Shown in pieces: positions 17,680-27,373 of a DNA stretch of 64,000 bases. Under the pieces are notes generated by a model. That model did no database searches. It saw nothing but the letters and a program-made list of their open reading frames with translations, and was not told where the DNA came from. Position 1 is the first letter of the stretch. Every line of letters starts with the position of its first letter. A program made the position numbers and the translations under genes. The DNA is taken from the NCBI GenBank assembly GCA_900470445.1, contig UCAU01000006.1:235117-299116 (forward strand). The letters run 5' to 3'. The stretch is from Hyphomicrobiales bacterium (GTDB taxonomy: Bacteria > Pseudomonadota > Alphaproteobacteria > Rhizobiales > Devosiaceae).

Positions 17680-20016
17680 ATGACGGAAACGGCGATCATC
17701 GATAACCAGGCTGCGCCAGCACGGCGGAGCGAGGCGGCGCATTCTTCTCGCGTGCCGTTTTTTGCTGCACATACCAATAGGCCGCTGCGGGTCCTGGGTT
17801 TTGTGGTGGTGTTCGCCTCGGTCCTGATGTCCTCGATCTCGTTCCTGATTCTGTCGGGCGCGACCAATATCGAGCCTTCGGCAACCGTCTGGACTGTCAT
17901 CTGGATCGTCACCGGCATCCTGGTTCTGCTGATGATTGCCCTGGTCGTCACCGAGGCCGTGCTGCTCATCCAGGCCCGCTCGCAGCGCCAGCCCGGCTCG
18001 AGCATGCAGCTCCGCATGGTGACGATGTTCGCTATCGTTGCCGCCATTCCGGCAGTCATCGTAGCAGTGGTCGCGACCTTCTCGCTCAACCAGGGGCTCG
18101 ATCAATGGTTCTCCGAACGCACCAGGGCCATGGTGGAAAGCTCACGCCTCGTCGCGCGCTCCTATATGCTTGAGCATGCTCAGGTTTTGCGGGACGACAT
18201 CATCTGGGTGGCCACCGAGCTCGAACAGGCGCGCGGCACGTTCGAAGAAGATCGCGACCGTTTCGAGCGCATTCTGACTGCGCTGGCCGTCACCCGTTCA
18301 CTGCCCTTCACGTCGCTCATTCACGGCGATGGCGACACACTGATGCGGGCGCAGATCAATGTGCAGGGGGCTTATCCCAAGCTGCCGGAGGGCATTACCC
18401 AAGGGGTGGTCGAAGGCGTGCCGAGCCAGATTGCGCCGGGCAGCACCAATTTGGTCGGCTCTATCGTCAAGCTGCGGGGCTATGACGACACTTATCTGTT
18501 CGTTGCCCGCCCGGTCGATGCCGAAGTGCTCGAATATATGCGGCTGACCGACGAGAACATCACCGAATACAGGCAATATGCGTCCAATCGGCTGGTGTTC
18601 CAGATCACCTTCACCATCATGTATGTCGGCTTGGCCGTGGTGCTGTTGCTCGCCGCGCTCTGGATCGGCATTGCGCTTGCCAACCGCTTCGTCGACCCGA
18701 TCCGAAACCTCATGATCGCCTCCAGTCGCGTCAGTCGCGGGGATCTCGACGTGCAGGTTCCGGTGCAGGAGGGCAGGGGGGATCTGCGCGATTTGTCCAA
18801 TGGGTTCAACCAGATGACGCTGCAGCTCAAATCGCAGCGCGAGGATCTGGTGACGGCCAGTGAGATGAACGAAAAGCGCCGGCAATTCACCGAAGCCGTG
18901 GTGGAAGGCGTGTCCGCCGGGATTATCGGGCTTGATCCATTCGGCGCCGTCACGCTGGTCAATGCGCGCGCTTGCGAGATGCTGGAACGCGATGAAATCG
19001 GCCTGATGGGCGAGCGGATCGAAGTGGCCATGCCGCAATTGGCGCCCATCCTCGAGCGCGCCCGCTCGGCCCGCCGCGGGCAGGTGCGCGATCAGATTCA
19101 GCTCGGCAACGAAACCGATCGGCGCACCTATCAGGTGCAGCTGACCCGCGAGGGGTCGATCGCTGAGTCCAAGGGTTATGTGCTGACCTTCGATGACATT
19201 ACCGATCTCGAATCTGCCCAGCGTACCAGCGCCTGGGCCGACGTCGCCCGGCGCATCGCTCATGAGATCAAGAACCCGCTGACCCCGATCCAGCTTTCGG
19301 CTGAGCGGCTGCGCCGTCGCTATGGCTCCAAACTTGAGGACGATCGCGAAGTCTTCGACAAATGCATCAACACCATCGTGCGGCAGGTGGGCGATATCGG
19401 CCGCATGGTCGATGAATTCTCCGCCTTTGCCCGCATGCCCGAAGCTGCTCCGGAAATGGCCGACCTGTCTGATACCATTCGGCAGGCCGTGTTCCTCGAA
19501 AGCGTCCGCCTGCCGGAAATGGTTATCCACACCGAGCTGCCGGAAACGCCGATCCGTGCCTGGTTCGACAGCCGCCTGATTTCACAAAGTCTGACCAACC
19601 TGATCAAGAACGCGGTAGAAGCCTTTGAATCCGTAGGTTCTTCACCCGATTGGATACCCACGATCACAGTGCAGGGACAGTTGGAAGGCAATCACGCCCG
19701 GATCAACGTGTCCGACAATGGCAAGGGCTGGCCCAGCGAAAACCGGCAGCGGCTGCTGGAGCCTTATATGACGACGCGCGAGAAGGGCACGGGCCTGGGT
19801 CTCGCTATTGTCGCGAAAATCATCGAACAACATGGCGGCATAGTGGAACTGGTCGACGCCGAGCCTGATGCGACCGGCCGGGTCGGGGCCTGCGTCACCT
19901 TCACATTGCCCCTGCAATCGCCAATCAAAACGTCCGAGGAGAGCGGTGCCGATGCGGCATCGACCGCCCCCTCGCAACAGGAGGAGCCGCTTATTTCAGC
20001 GGCGGTTCATAAGTAA
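17680..20016 (+). CDS. ntrY: membrane sensor histidine kinase NtrY
   Basis: The 778-residue kinase has two N-terminal membrane helices around residues 38-90, a third near 110-132, an extracytoplasmic sensor region, and a fourth helix near 305-330. HAMP, PAS and kinase domains follow, with H-box [20 protein letters not shown]. In other Alphaproteobacteria NtrYX responds to nitrogen status and redox or oxygen. A 151-base gap separates it from ntrC, so it may have its own promoter. A stop/start overlap (TAATG) couples it to ntrX. Confidence 0.93.
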   Translation: MTETAIIDNQAAPARRSEAAHSSRVPFFAAHTNRPLRVLGFVVVFASVLMSSISFLILSGATNIEPSATVWTVIWIVTGILVLLMIALVVTEAVLLIQARSQRQPGSSMQLRMVTMFAIVAAIPAVIVAVVATFSLNQGLDQWFSERTRAMVESSRLVARSYMLEHAQVLRDDIIWVATELEQARGTFEEDRDRFERILTALAVTRSLPFTSLIHGDGDTLMRAQINVQGAYPKLPEGITQGVVEGVPSQIAPGSTNLVGSIVKLRGYDDTYLFVARPVDAEVLEYMRLTDENITEYRQYASNRLVFQITFTIMYVGLAVVLLLAALWIGIALANRFVDPIRNLMIASSRVSRGDLDVQVPVQEGRGDLRDLSNGFNQMTLQLKSQREDLVTASEMNEKRRQFTEAVVEGVSAGIIGLDPFGAVTLVNARACEMLERDEIGLMGERIEVAMPQLAPILERARSARRGQVRDQIQLGNETDRRTYQVQLTREGSIAESKGYVLTFDDITDLESAQRTSAWADVARRIAHEIKNPLTPIQLSAERLRRRYGSKLEDDREVFDKCINTIVRQVGDIGRMVDEFSAFARMPEAAPEMADLSDTIRQAVFLESVRLPEMVIHTELPETPIRAWFDSRLISQSLTNLIKNAVEAFESVGSSPDWIPTITVQGQLEGNHARINVSDNGKGWPSENRQRLLEPYMTTREKGTGLGLAIVAKIIEQHGGIVELVDAEPDATGRVGACVTFTLPLQSPIKTSEESGADAASTAPSQQEEPLISAAVHK

Positions 20017-21398
20017 TGGCACTCGACATTCTCATTATCGACGACGAAGACGACATCCGCGACCTGATCGCCGGCATTCTGGAGGACGAGGGATTTGAAA
20101 CCCGGCAGGCCCATGATGCCGATAGCGGGCTCAACGAAATCGCCCGCCGGCGCCCCAGCCTGGTCTTCCTCGATATCTGGATGCAGGGCTCGCGTCTGGA
20201 TGGTCTGCAGTTGCTCGATGTGTTTCAGAGTCAGCACCCGGACATGCCGGTGGTGATGATTTCGGGGCACGGCAATGTCGAAACCGCCGTCTCGGCTATC
20301 CGTCGCGGCGCCTATGACTACATCGAAAAGCCGTTCAAGATCGACCGGCTGCTGCACATCACGCAGCGCGCCATGGAAGCCACTCGTCTGCGCAACGAGG
20401 TTGCCGAGCTCAAGGAACGCTCGGCGAGCAAGAGCATCGACATGGTGGGCACCTCGCCCGCCTTGCAGCAGGTGCGCGGCATTATCGAGAAGTCGGCGCC
20501 GACCAATTCGCGTATCTTTGTCTCCGGCCCATCTGGCGCCGGCAAGGGCCTGGTTGCCCGCTTGATCCATCAGCGCAGCCCGCGCGCTGACGCGCCGTTC
20601 GTCGAAATCAACGCCTCGCTTTACGCACCCGAGGAAGTGCCAGTCGTGCTGTTCGGCCGCGAGGCTCGCGAAAAGACCGGCATTCTCAAGGTTGAGGTCG
20701 GCGCGCTTGAACGCGCGCATGGCGGCACGCTGTATTTGTCGGAAGTGACTACTTTGCCGGCCCAGACTCAGGCGGCGCTGCTGCGCACCCTGGTCGAAAA
20801 CCGCTTCAATCGCGTCGGCGGCACGCAGGCTGTGCCGATCGACGTGCGCATCATTTCATCCAGTTCGCAGAACGTTGCCGCCCAGATCGAGGGCGGTGAG
20901 TTCCGCTCGGACCTGTTCCATCGCCTCTCCATCGTACCGCTCCCCCTCACGCCGCTCAAGGAGCGCCGCGAGGACGTGCCGCCACTGGTCAGCGTCTTCA
21001 TCGAACAGGTCTGCCGCATGCATAATCTGCAGCGGCTGACGGTGGGCGATGACGCGATTGCGGTGTTGCAGGCGCAGGAATGGCCGGGCAATGCGCGGCA
21101 GTTGCGCAATTCCATCGAACGCCTGCTGATTCTGATGAAGGACCAGCAGCCCGAGGACGGGGTGATCACCGCCGCCATGCTGCCATCCGACATTGGCGAA
21201 GTGCTGCCCACAGTAGGCGATACCGACGCTTCGGCGCATCTGATGAGCCTGCCGCTGCGCGACGCGCGTGAGGTGTTCGAGCGGCAATATCTGCTGGCGC
21301 AGATCGAGCGTTTCGGCGGCAATATCTCCAAAACAGCCGAATTTGTCGGCATGGAACGCAGCGCCTTGCACCGCAAAATCAAGTCGCTGGGGCTTTGA
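20016..21398 (+). CDS. ntrX: response regulator NtrX (AAA+ domain degenerate)
   Basis: The 460-residue protein keeps a normal receiver domain (phospho-acceptor D53 in LVFLDIWMQGS) and a Fis-type DNA-binding C-terminus (FGGNISKTAEFVGMERSAL). The AAA+ centre is altered. Walker A reads GPSGAGKG, the place of the GAFTGA loop (about residues 214-222) reads GREAREKTG, and Walker B reads GGTLYLSEV with the usual Asp replaced. Such NtrX proteins are known in the class and probably act without sigma-54. The gene is coupled to ntrY. Confidence 0.92.
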   Translation: MALDILIIDDEDDIRDLIAGILEDEGFETRQAHDADSGLNEIARRRPSLVFLDIWMQGSRLDGLQLLDVFQSQHPDMPVVMISGHGNVETAVSAIRRGAYDYIEKPFKIDRLLHITQRAMEATRLRNEVAELKERSASKSIDMVGTSPALQQVRGIIEKSAPTNSRIFVSGPSGAGKGLVARLIHQRSPRADAPFVEINASLYAPEEVPVVLFGREAREKTGILKVEVGALERAHGGTLYLSEVTTLPAQTQAALLRTLVENRFNRVGGTQAVPIDVRIISSSSQNVAAQIEGGEFRSDLFHRLSIVPLPLTPLKERREDVPPLVSVFIEQVCRMHNLQRLTVGDDAIAVLQAQEWPGNARQLRNSIERLLILMKDQQPEDGVITAAMLPSDIGEVLPTVGDTDASAHLMSLPLRDAREVFERQYLLAQIERFGGNISKTAEFVGMERSALHRKIKSLGL

Positions 21399-21577
21399 AA
21401 ATTGGGCGGAGGCTATGCACGAGGCGCGGGTAGGCAGCCTTGGGCTTCTGTGCCATAGTGTTTAACGTGTAGTGAATGCACTTTTGCGATGGGGGCGGAG
21501 CGTCGGCTTTCGCGCCCAGCCTGGACCAGCCAGCGCAATTATAACAGCGACAACAAATGCCGCGAAAAGAGACCTAA

Positions 21578-21826
21578 ATGGCTAGCGAAAAACAACAAAA
21601 TCTCCAGGACTCTTTCCTCAACCACGTCCGCAAGCAGAAGGTGCCCGTCACGATTTTCCTCGTGAACGGCGTCAAGCTGCAGGGTGTCATCACCTGGTTC
21701 GACAATTTCTGCCTGTTGCTGCGCCGTGACGCCCAGTCCCAACTGGTCTATAAGCACGCCATCTCGACGATCATGCCGGGCGCGCCGATCCAGCTGTTCG
21801 ATCCAGAACAGAACCACGACGACTAA
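21578..21826 (+). CDS. hfq: RNA chaperone Hfq
   Basis: The 82-residue protein shows the Sm1 motif ([20 protein letters not shown]) and the Sm2 motif [10 protein letters not shown]. It forms a hexameric ring that pairs small RNAs with mRNAs. The C-terminal tail is short and acidic. It lies 180 bases behind ntrX and 9 bases before hflX, the usual hfq-hflX pair. Confidence 0.97.
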   Translation: MASEKQQNLQDSFLNHVRKQKVPVTIFLVNGVKLQGVITWFDNFCLLLRRDAQSQLVYKHAISTIMPGAPIQLFDPEQNHDD

Positions 21827-21835
21827 CGAGCTTAT

Positions 21836-23218
21836 ATGAGCGATTTTCATGACGACGACGAGGCCGTCCAAAAGGGCGGCCCGCAGGCGTTTATCGACCA
21901 ACGCGCCCAACCGACACGGGCCGGATTGATTTGCCCCGATGTCCGCGGGGCCGTTTCCCAGCACAGTATCGAAGCCCGCAAGGCGGAGTTTGAAGGCCTG
22001 GCTGGCGCAATCCGGCTGGAGATTGCCTTCTCCGAAATCGTCAAGGTGCGCGAGGTCAAGCCGGCGACGTTCATCGGCGGCGGCCATGTCGAAACCCTGG
22101 CCGCCCGCGTCAAAGAGGACGAGATCGACCTGCTCTTGGTCGATGCTGCGCTGACCCCGATCCAGCAGCGTAATCTGGAAAAGGAAACCGGCACCAAGGT
22201 GCTGGACCGTACCGGGCTGATCCTCGAGATTTTCGGCGAGCGCGCCGCGACACGCGAGGGCGTATTGCAGGTCGAGCTTGCGCACCTCAATTACCAGAAG
22301 AGCCGCCTCGTGCGCTCCTGGACCCACCTTGAACGCCAGCGCGGCAGCGGCGGCATGGGCTTTATGGGCGGCCCGGGCGAAACGCAGATCGAAAGCGATC
22401 GGCGCCAGCTGACCGACCGCATCGTGCTGCTCGAAGACCGGCTGGAAAAGGTCAAGAAGACCCGCGCCCAGCAGCGCCGCCAGCGCGACGACACGCCATT
22501 CCCGATCGTTGCACTGGTCGGCTACACCAATGCCGGAAAGTCGAGCCTGTTCAACACGCTGACCGGGGCAGGGGTGTTTGCCGAAGACCTGCTCTTCGCC
22601 ACTCTCGACACCACTGTGCGCAAGCTCGAATTGCCGCATGGCAGGGCAGTGATGCTCAGCGACACGGTGGGCTTTGTCGCCGACCTGCCGACCGACCTCG
22701 TCGCTGCCTTCCGCGCCACGCTCGAAGAAGTCGTCGATGCCGACGTGATCCTGCATGCCCGCGACGTGGCCAACCCCGACCATCTGGCGCAGGCGCTCGA
22801 TGTGCTCAAGGTGCTGGGCGACCTGGGTGTGTCGGTGGAAACCACGCCGGTCATCGAAGTCTGGAACAAGGTCGATCTGCTTGGAACCGTCGACGGTTCG
22901 ACTGAGGAAGCCCTGGCTGCCATCAGCCCAGCCGGTCGCGTTGCGGCCGTGGTGCCGGTTTCGGCCAAGACGGAGCAGGGGCTAGACGCGCTCAAGTTGG
23001 CTATCGAAGCCGCGCTTGCCGAAAAGAGCCGCACCTATCACGTGCATGTGCCGCATAGCGCGGGGAGCGACATCGGCTGGCTGCACTCGCATGCCGAGAT
23101 TATCTCGCGCGATGAGGCCACCGAAAAAGGCTCCGGCTTCGTCGTGCGCGTGGAACCCCGCCACAAAGCGGCGTTTCTCGAACGCTTTAACGGACGGATC
23201 GAAGGGTCTGACGCCTAG
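21836..23218 (+). CDS. hflX: ribosome-associated GTPase HflX
   Basis: The 460-residue GTPase has the HflX-specific glycine-rich segment GSGGMGFMGGPGETQIESDR and the GTPase boxes GYTNAGKSS (G1), DTVGF (G3) and NKVD (G4). HflX splits stalled or stress-inactivated ribosomes in characterised bacteria. Its stop overlaps the convergent mazG stop within a CTAG tetranucleotide, so no terminator separates the two. Confidence 0.95.
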   Translation: MSDFHDDDEAVQKGGPQAFIDQRAQPTRAGLICPDVRGAVSQHSIEARKAEFEGLAGAIRLEIAFSEIVKVREVKPATFIGGGHVETLAARVKEDEIDLLLVDAALTPIQQRNLEKETGTKVLDRTGLILEIFGERAATREGVLQVELAHLNYQKSRLVRSWTHLERQRGSGGMGFMGGPGETQIESDRRQLTDRIVLLEDRLEKVKKTRAQQRRQRDDTPFPIVALVGYTNAGKSSLFNTLTGAGVFAEDLLFATLDTTVRKLELPHGRAVMLSDTVGFVADLPTDLVAAFRATLEEVVDADVILHARDVANPDHLAQALDVLKVLGDLGVSVETTPVIEVWNKVDLLGTVDGSTEEALAAISPAGRVAAVVPVSAKTEQGLDALKLAIEAALAEKSRTYHVHVPHSAGSDIGWLHSHAEIISRDEATEKGSGFVVRVEPRHKAAFLERFNGRIEGSDA

Positions 23219-24024
23219 GCCTTGTCGGCCTTACGAATCTCGTTCCAATAGCCATCCAGACGTTCGAGCCCGGCATTGCCGGGTTCGATATCGTCCTCGC
23301 GGCACCTGGCCTCCACATAATGGAAGCGCCGGGTGAATTTGAGATTGGCATCGCGCAAGGCCGCTTCGGCGTCCACGCCAGCGTGGCGCGCGAGATTGAC
23401 GACGGCAAACAGCAGGTCGCCGATTTCCTCATGCGCTGCCGCTGGATCGCCCGCTGCTACAGCCTCATCGACCTCATCCAGTTCTTCGACCGCCTTGGCC
23501 CGCACGGAGGCATAGTCCGGCCAGTCGAAACCAACCTTGGCGGCGCGCTTGGTGAGCTTTTCGGCCCGCGCCAGAGCGGGCAGGGGCGTGGCGACATCGT
23601 CGAGCACTGAAGGCGTGGTTTCGCCCTTGCGGGCTGCCTTGGCGGCGCGCTCCTCGGTCTTGATTGCCTCCCAGCGGCCCTTGGCAGCATCGGAATCACT
23701 GGCGTCGAGATCGCCGAACACATGCGGGTGCCGGCGAATGAGCTTTTCGGTAATGCCGTAGATCACGTCGCCAATGTCGAAATGCCCGGCCTCGCTGGCC
23801 ATCTGCGCGTGATAGATCGGCTGCAACAGCAGATCGCCCAGCTCTTCCCGCAAATCGGAAAAATCCTGCCGCTCGATCGCGTCGGCGACCTCGTAAGCCT
23901 CTTCGATCGTGTAGTGGCGAATGGACGAGAAATCCTGCTCCAGATCCCAGGGGCAACCGCCCACCGGATTGCGCAGCGCCACCATGATCTCGATGAGGCG
24001 GGAGATATCGCGGGAGGGCTGCAT
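23215..24024 (-). CDS. mazG: nucleoside triphosphate pyrophosphohydrolase MazG
   Basis: The 269-residue protein has two MazG repeats. The first contains NPVGGCPWDLEQDF and EEAYEVADAIE with the metal-binding EExxE pattern; the second contains ELDEVDEAV and EEIGDLLFAVVNLAR. It hydrolyses non-canonical or excess NTPs to NMP and pyrophosphate. The length fits the E. coli-type enzyme (about 263). It is convergent with hflX, with which it shares 4 bases. Confidence 0.93.
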   Translation of the reverse strand: MQPSRDISRLIEIMVALRNPVGGCPWDLEQDFSSIRHYTIEEAYEVADAIERQDFSDLREELGDLLLQPIYHAQMASEAGHFDIGDVIYGITEKLIRRHPHVFGDLDASDSDAAKGRWEAIKTEERAAKAARKGETTPSVLDDVATPLPALARAEKLTKRAAKVGFDWPDYASVRAKAVEELDEVDEAVAAGDPAAAHEEIGDLLFAVVNLARHAGVDAEAALRDANLKFTRRFHYVEARCREDDIEPGNAGLERLDGYWNEIRKADKA

Positions 24025-24057
24025 GGCGGACTCATGGCTAGGAATCGGAGTTGCAGT

Positions 24058-24654
24058 CTAGAACTTGCCGATCTCGCTGCGAACCGTCTGAATGAACCCG
24101 GTGAGTTGCTCGGGCGTACAATTGTTCATGTCGTAGAGCGCCAGATATTTCGGCGGCATTCGCCCCCGGAAGGTGGCCCAACCCCAGCGGCGGGCGATGC
24201 GGCGCGGCGGATCGCCCATAAGCATGGTGCGCCAGCGATTGCCGCCATAGGTGGTGATAAAGACCGCCTTCTTGATGTTTGTCAGGTTCGGAACCAGCCG
24301 CCCCCGATCCCCGCCACCCTCCATCACAAAGGACACGCCCGGCAGGAATATGCGGTCGAAATATCCTTTTAAAATAGCTGGATAGCCGTAATTCCATACA
24401 GGGTGCACGAAGACGATGGCTTCTGCCGCCCGCAGCCGATCGACATAGGGCTTGATTGCCGGCGTCAGATTGCCGGGCACCTCATGGTAATTGAGGCGTT
24501 CCTCCCGGCTCAGCACGGCGTCAAACTGCTCGTCATAAAGATTGAGGGCATCGACCTCATGTCCATTGTCGATCAGTTCGCCTACCACAGCATCGAACAG
24601 AGCCCGGTTGTAGCTCGTTTCCACCGGGTGAGCGTGAACCACATGAACGCGCAT
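24058..24654 (-). CDS. flavodoxin-fold NAD(P)H oxidoreductase (NQO1/KefF family)
   Basis: The 198-residue protein has the N-terminal strand and loop VHVVHAHPVETSYNRALFD, the segment IVFVHPVWNYGYPAILKGYFDR (shown in part) that binds FMN/FAD, and a YGG motif, as in NAD(P)H quinone reductases. It is the last gene of the minus-strand catabolic operon, with its start sharing a base with the stop of the FAD oxidoreductase gene. It could recycle electrons from, or supply reduced flavin to, that pathway. The actual acceptor is unknown. Confidence 0.8.
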   Translation of the reverse strand: MRVHVVHAHPVETSYNRALFDAVVGELIDNGHEVDALNLYDEQFDAVLSREERLNYHEVPGNLTPAIKPYVDRLRAAEAIVFVHPVWNYGYPAILKGYFDRIFLPGVSFVMEGGGDRGRLVPNLTNIKKAVFITTYGGNRWRTMLMGDPPRRIARRWGWATFRGRMPPKYLALYDMNNCTPEQLTGFIQTVRSEIGKF

Positions 24655-26054
24655 CAGGCGGCATTCACTGGATTGAGGCCGTCGAACAGCCAGACGCGGC
24701 CGGCATTGAAGTCGAAATTTGGATCGTCCCAGGCGATCATCTTACCGGGATTGAGCATGCCCTTGGGGTCGGCTTCGCGCTTGAAATCGAGCTGTTTCTG
24801 GTCGGTCCGCTTCATGCCGCCTTCCTCAAGTGTGTAGCGATGCGGATTAAACACGGTGCAGCCGTTTTCCTCATGGATGCGGATGATCTCGTTGAGCCGT
24901 TCTTCGGTGGTGTAGCGCACCAGCGGCAGCCCGCCATACATGACCACACCGTCCTGCCGGCCGACCTCGATATGCATGGGCAGCTCGTCGCCAAGAATCG
25001 AGATGATCTTTTCGACATGAGCGACGGTCGGGTAGCGCGTCTGCAGATAGGTGATGGTCGGATCGACCTTGAGCGCCCGCAACGTCGTGTGGTTCCAGGC
25101 AAGCTCATAGACGGGCGGCAGGCGCTTGAGCTCTTCGGCACTGGCCTCGTCCGAGCGATAGAGCATTTCGCCCTTGTGATGGGCGACGAACAGCGTCATC
25201 GCGTCCACGGCCACCGGCGCCACCATCAGCAGCACGACGGACTGGCCATCGCGGATATAGGGCTTGTGCCGGTTGAAATAGTCCTGCGGGATCGGAGCCG
25301 CGCAGGGCGCCACTTCCTTGACCAGCAAGCCATCCTGCAGCGCGACCGCGCCGCCAAAGCGGCAGGCCTCAATGAAGTCGTCGAAGCCGACGATCATATC
25401 GACCCAGTCATGCGCCTGCGTCAGGGGCATTTCCGCCTCAACGATAATGCCATTGGTGCCATAGGCATGGGCGACCTTGAGGATGTCCTCGCCCACCAGA
25501 TCCAGCTCGCGCGGGTTTTCTTCGCAGGTGATGACCTTCACCCCCAGAATGCTGCCGATATTGCGCAGACCACCCCAACGGATCGAGCCGACGCCGCCCG
25601 ACCCGCCGGCAATAAAGCCGCCGATGCTGGCCATGCGATAGGTCGAGGGATGAAAGCGTAACTCGCCGTTTACGGCTTCCCGCGTCTGGTGATCCATCTG
25701 TTCGAGCACCGCACCGGCCTGGGCGCGCACACGGTCCGGTTTGATCTCCAGAACCTTGTCCATATTCATCAGATTGAGCATGGCGCCGCCCGAAAGCGGC
25801 ATGGCCTGGCCGTAATTGCCAGTGCCGGCCCCGCGCGGGGTGATGGCAATGCCATGGCGGAACGCGGCGGCGAGGACGGTTTTCACCTCCGCATTGGAGC
25901 GCGGCGACACCACGATTTCCGCGGTCACATGATCGAGCTTGGCCTTCAGTATCGGGGAATACCAATAATGGTCGCGGCTGCGTTGCTGGACGATGCGGGG
26001 ATGATCCTCGACGGGAATATCGCCAAGGTCAGCGCGGAAATCTGAAATGCTCAT
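24654..26054 (-). CDS. FAD-binding oxidoreductase (GlcD/VAO-type)
   Basis: The 466-residue protein has the PCMH FAD-binding pattern: PRGAGTGNYGQAMPLSGG at residues 73-90, then SIGGFIAGGSGGVGSIRWG at about 143-161. The tail is the GlcD-like DPKGMLNPGKMI. Relatives oxidise 2-hydroxy acids, aldehydes or alcohols. No signal peptide is present. It overlaps the amidohydrolase gene by 4 bases upstream, so the two are co-translated. The substrate is unknown. Confidence 0.82.
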   Translation of the reverse strand: MSISDFRADLGDIPVEDHPRIVQQRSRDHYWYSPILKAKLDHVTAEIVVSPRSNAEVKTVLAAAFRHGIAITPRGAGTGNYGQAMPLSGGAMLNLMNMDKVLEIKPDRVRAQAGAVLEQMDHQTREAVNGELRFHPSTYRMASIGGFIAGGSGGVGSIRWGGLRNIGSILGVKVITCEENPRELDLVGEDILKVAHAYGTNGIIVEAEMPLTQAHDWVDMIVGFDDFIEACRFGGAVALQDGLLVKEVAPCAAPIPQDYFNRHKPYIRDGQSVVLLMVAPVAVDAMTLFVAHHKGEMLYRSDEASAEELKRLPPVYELAWNHTTLRALKVDPTITYLQTRYPTVAHVEKIISILGDELPMHIEVGRQDGVVMYGGLPLVRYTTEERLNEIIRIHEENGCTVFNPHRYTLEEGGMKRTDQKQLDFKREADPKGMLNPGKMIAWDDPNFDFNAGRVWLFDGLNPVNAA

Positions 26055-27370
26055 GCGTGTCGTCCCATCAGGTCGTCGAGTTCGCGATAATCGGGCAGGG
26101 TGGTGTCGATAGCAGCGCCATTGCGCAGCACGACGCGATCGGTTTGCGGCCGGGACATCAGCTCGTTCCAGGTGCGGGCGCGGAACAGCACCAGCTCGGC
26201 AGGAAGCCCCGCGCTGATCGTGCCGGAATAATCGAAGCCGCCAATGGCCGCCGGCTCGGCGCTGACCGAACGCGCCCAGGTAAAGGCATCGGCCTGCGGA
26301 TGGTCGAAATGCAAAATCCGCGCGCCTTCGCGCAGGACTTCAAAGCCATCGAGATCGCCATAGGCATAGAACGGGTCGCGCGTATTGTCCGACGCGATGG
26401 CAACCGGCACCCCGGCCGCCTTGAGTTCGTTGAGCAGGGTAACGCCCCGCCAGCGCGGCGTCCGCACCCCGCCAACATTGCGCCGATCCTGCAGATACAT
26501 ATTGCAGATCGGCAGCGAGACGACGGCAATGCCCGCCTGCGCGACGCGCTCGATTGTCGCCATCGCCGTCGCTTCGGGCTGAATGGCGATGGCGCAGCAA
26601 TGCCCGGCCGTCACCTTGCCGGCAAAACCGGTCTCGATCACCGCATCGGCCAGGCTCTGCAAAGCGTCGGCCGCCGGGTCTCCCGTTTCGTCGATATGCA
26701 GGTCCACATCGAGACCGAAATCGCCGGCCACTTCGAGCAGCGCCCGCATGATGGCGGGATTGTCCGGGTGAACACCCGTGGAGCCGCCCAGCAGCCCCTT
26801 AGCAGCTTTGGTGCGCGTGGCGACGGCGCGAAGCGCCGCCGGGTCAAGAATGGTGTCGGGGCCCATAAGACCTGCCGCCTGAAGCTCGATCCGACCCACC
26901 CAACGCTCGCGCACGGCCTCGAACACGTCCCAGGAAATCTCATGCTGCGGCGGCGCCGTATCAAGATGCGTCCGCACGGCGGCCGTGCCATGCGCCCAGG
27001 CGCAGCGTAGGGCAAAATCCATGCGCCGCTCGACATCGGCCGCCGCCCAATTGGCGGTGCGGTCCTCGCCGACGGCCATCAGGGCACCAAGCCAGGTGCC
27101 ATCCGGGTTTTCCTTGCGCGGCCAGATATGGCCCTTGTCGAGATGGGTATGCAGATCGACAAAGGCTGGCAGCACAATGCCATGGTCGAGATCGATACGA
27201 TCCGGCCCAAGCGGGGCGCTGCCAGCGGCACCAAGGCTGATGACCTTGCCGTCGGCAATCTCGATATCGACCAGAATAAGCGCACCCGAGGCGGGCTCGC
27301 CCATCACTGCTGCCGGCACATTTGCATTGGCCAGCACATAGCGGCCGGTCGAAGGAATAGTGATCGTCAA
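26051..27370 (-). CDS. amidohydrolase of the cytosine deaminase (CodA) type
   Basis: The 439-residue enzyme keeps the metal and catalytic set of CodA: HTHLDKGH (H74, H76), HIDETGD (catalytic Glu), VTAGHCCAI (metal His) and ASDNTRDPFYAYGD (metal Asp). It should deaminate or hydrolyse a ring C-N bond; CodA relatives act on cytosine, isoguanine, creatinine or N-isopropylammelide. Context (importer, creatininase-family hydrolase) suggests a small nitrogen heterocycle. It follows the permease gene by 3 bases. Confidence 0.85.
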   Translation of the reverse strand: MTITIPSTGRYVLANANVPAAVMGEPASGALILVDIEIADGKVISLGAAGSAPLGPDRIDLDHGIVLPAFVDLHTHLDKGHIWPRKENPDGTWLGALMAVGEDRTANWAAADVERRMDFALRCAWAHGTAAVRTHLDTAPPQHEISWDVFEAVRERWVGRIELQAAGLMGPDTILDPAALRAVATRTKAAKGLLGGSTGVHPDNPAIMRALLEVAGDFGLDVDLHIDETGDPAADALQSLADAVIETGFAGKVTAGHCCAIAIQPEATAMATIERVAQAGIAVVSLPICNMYLQDRRNVGGVRTPRWRGVTLLNELKAAGVPVAIASDNTRDPFYAYGDLDGFEVLREGARILHFDHPQADAFTWARSVSAEPAAIGGFDYSGTISAGLPAELVLFRARTWNELMSRPQTDRVVLRNGAAIDTTLPDYRELDDLMGRHA

Positions 27371-27373
27371 ACC

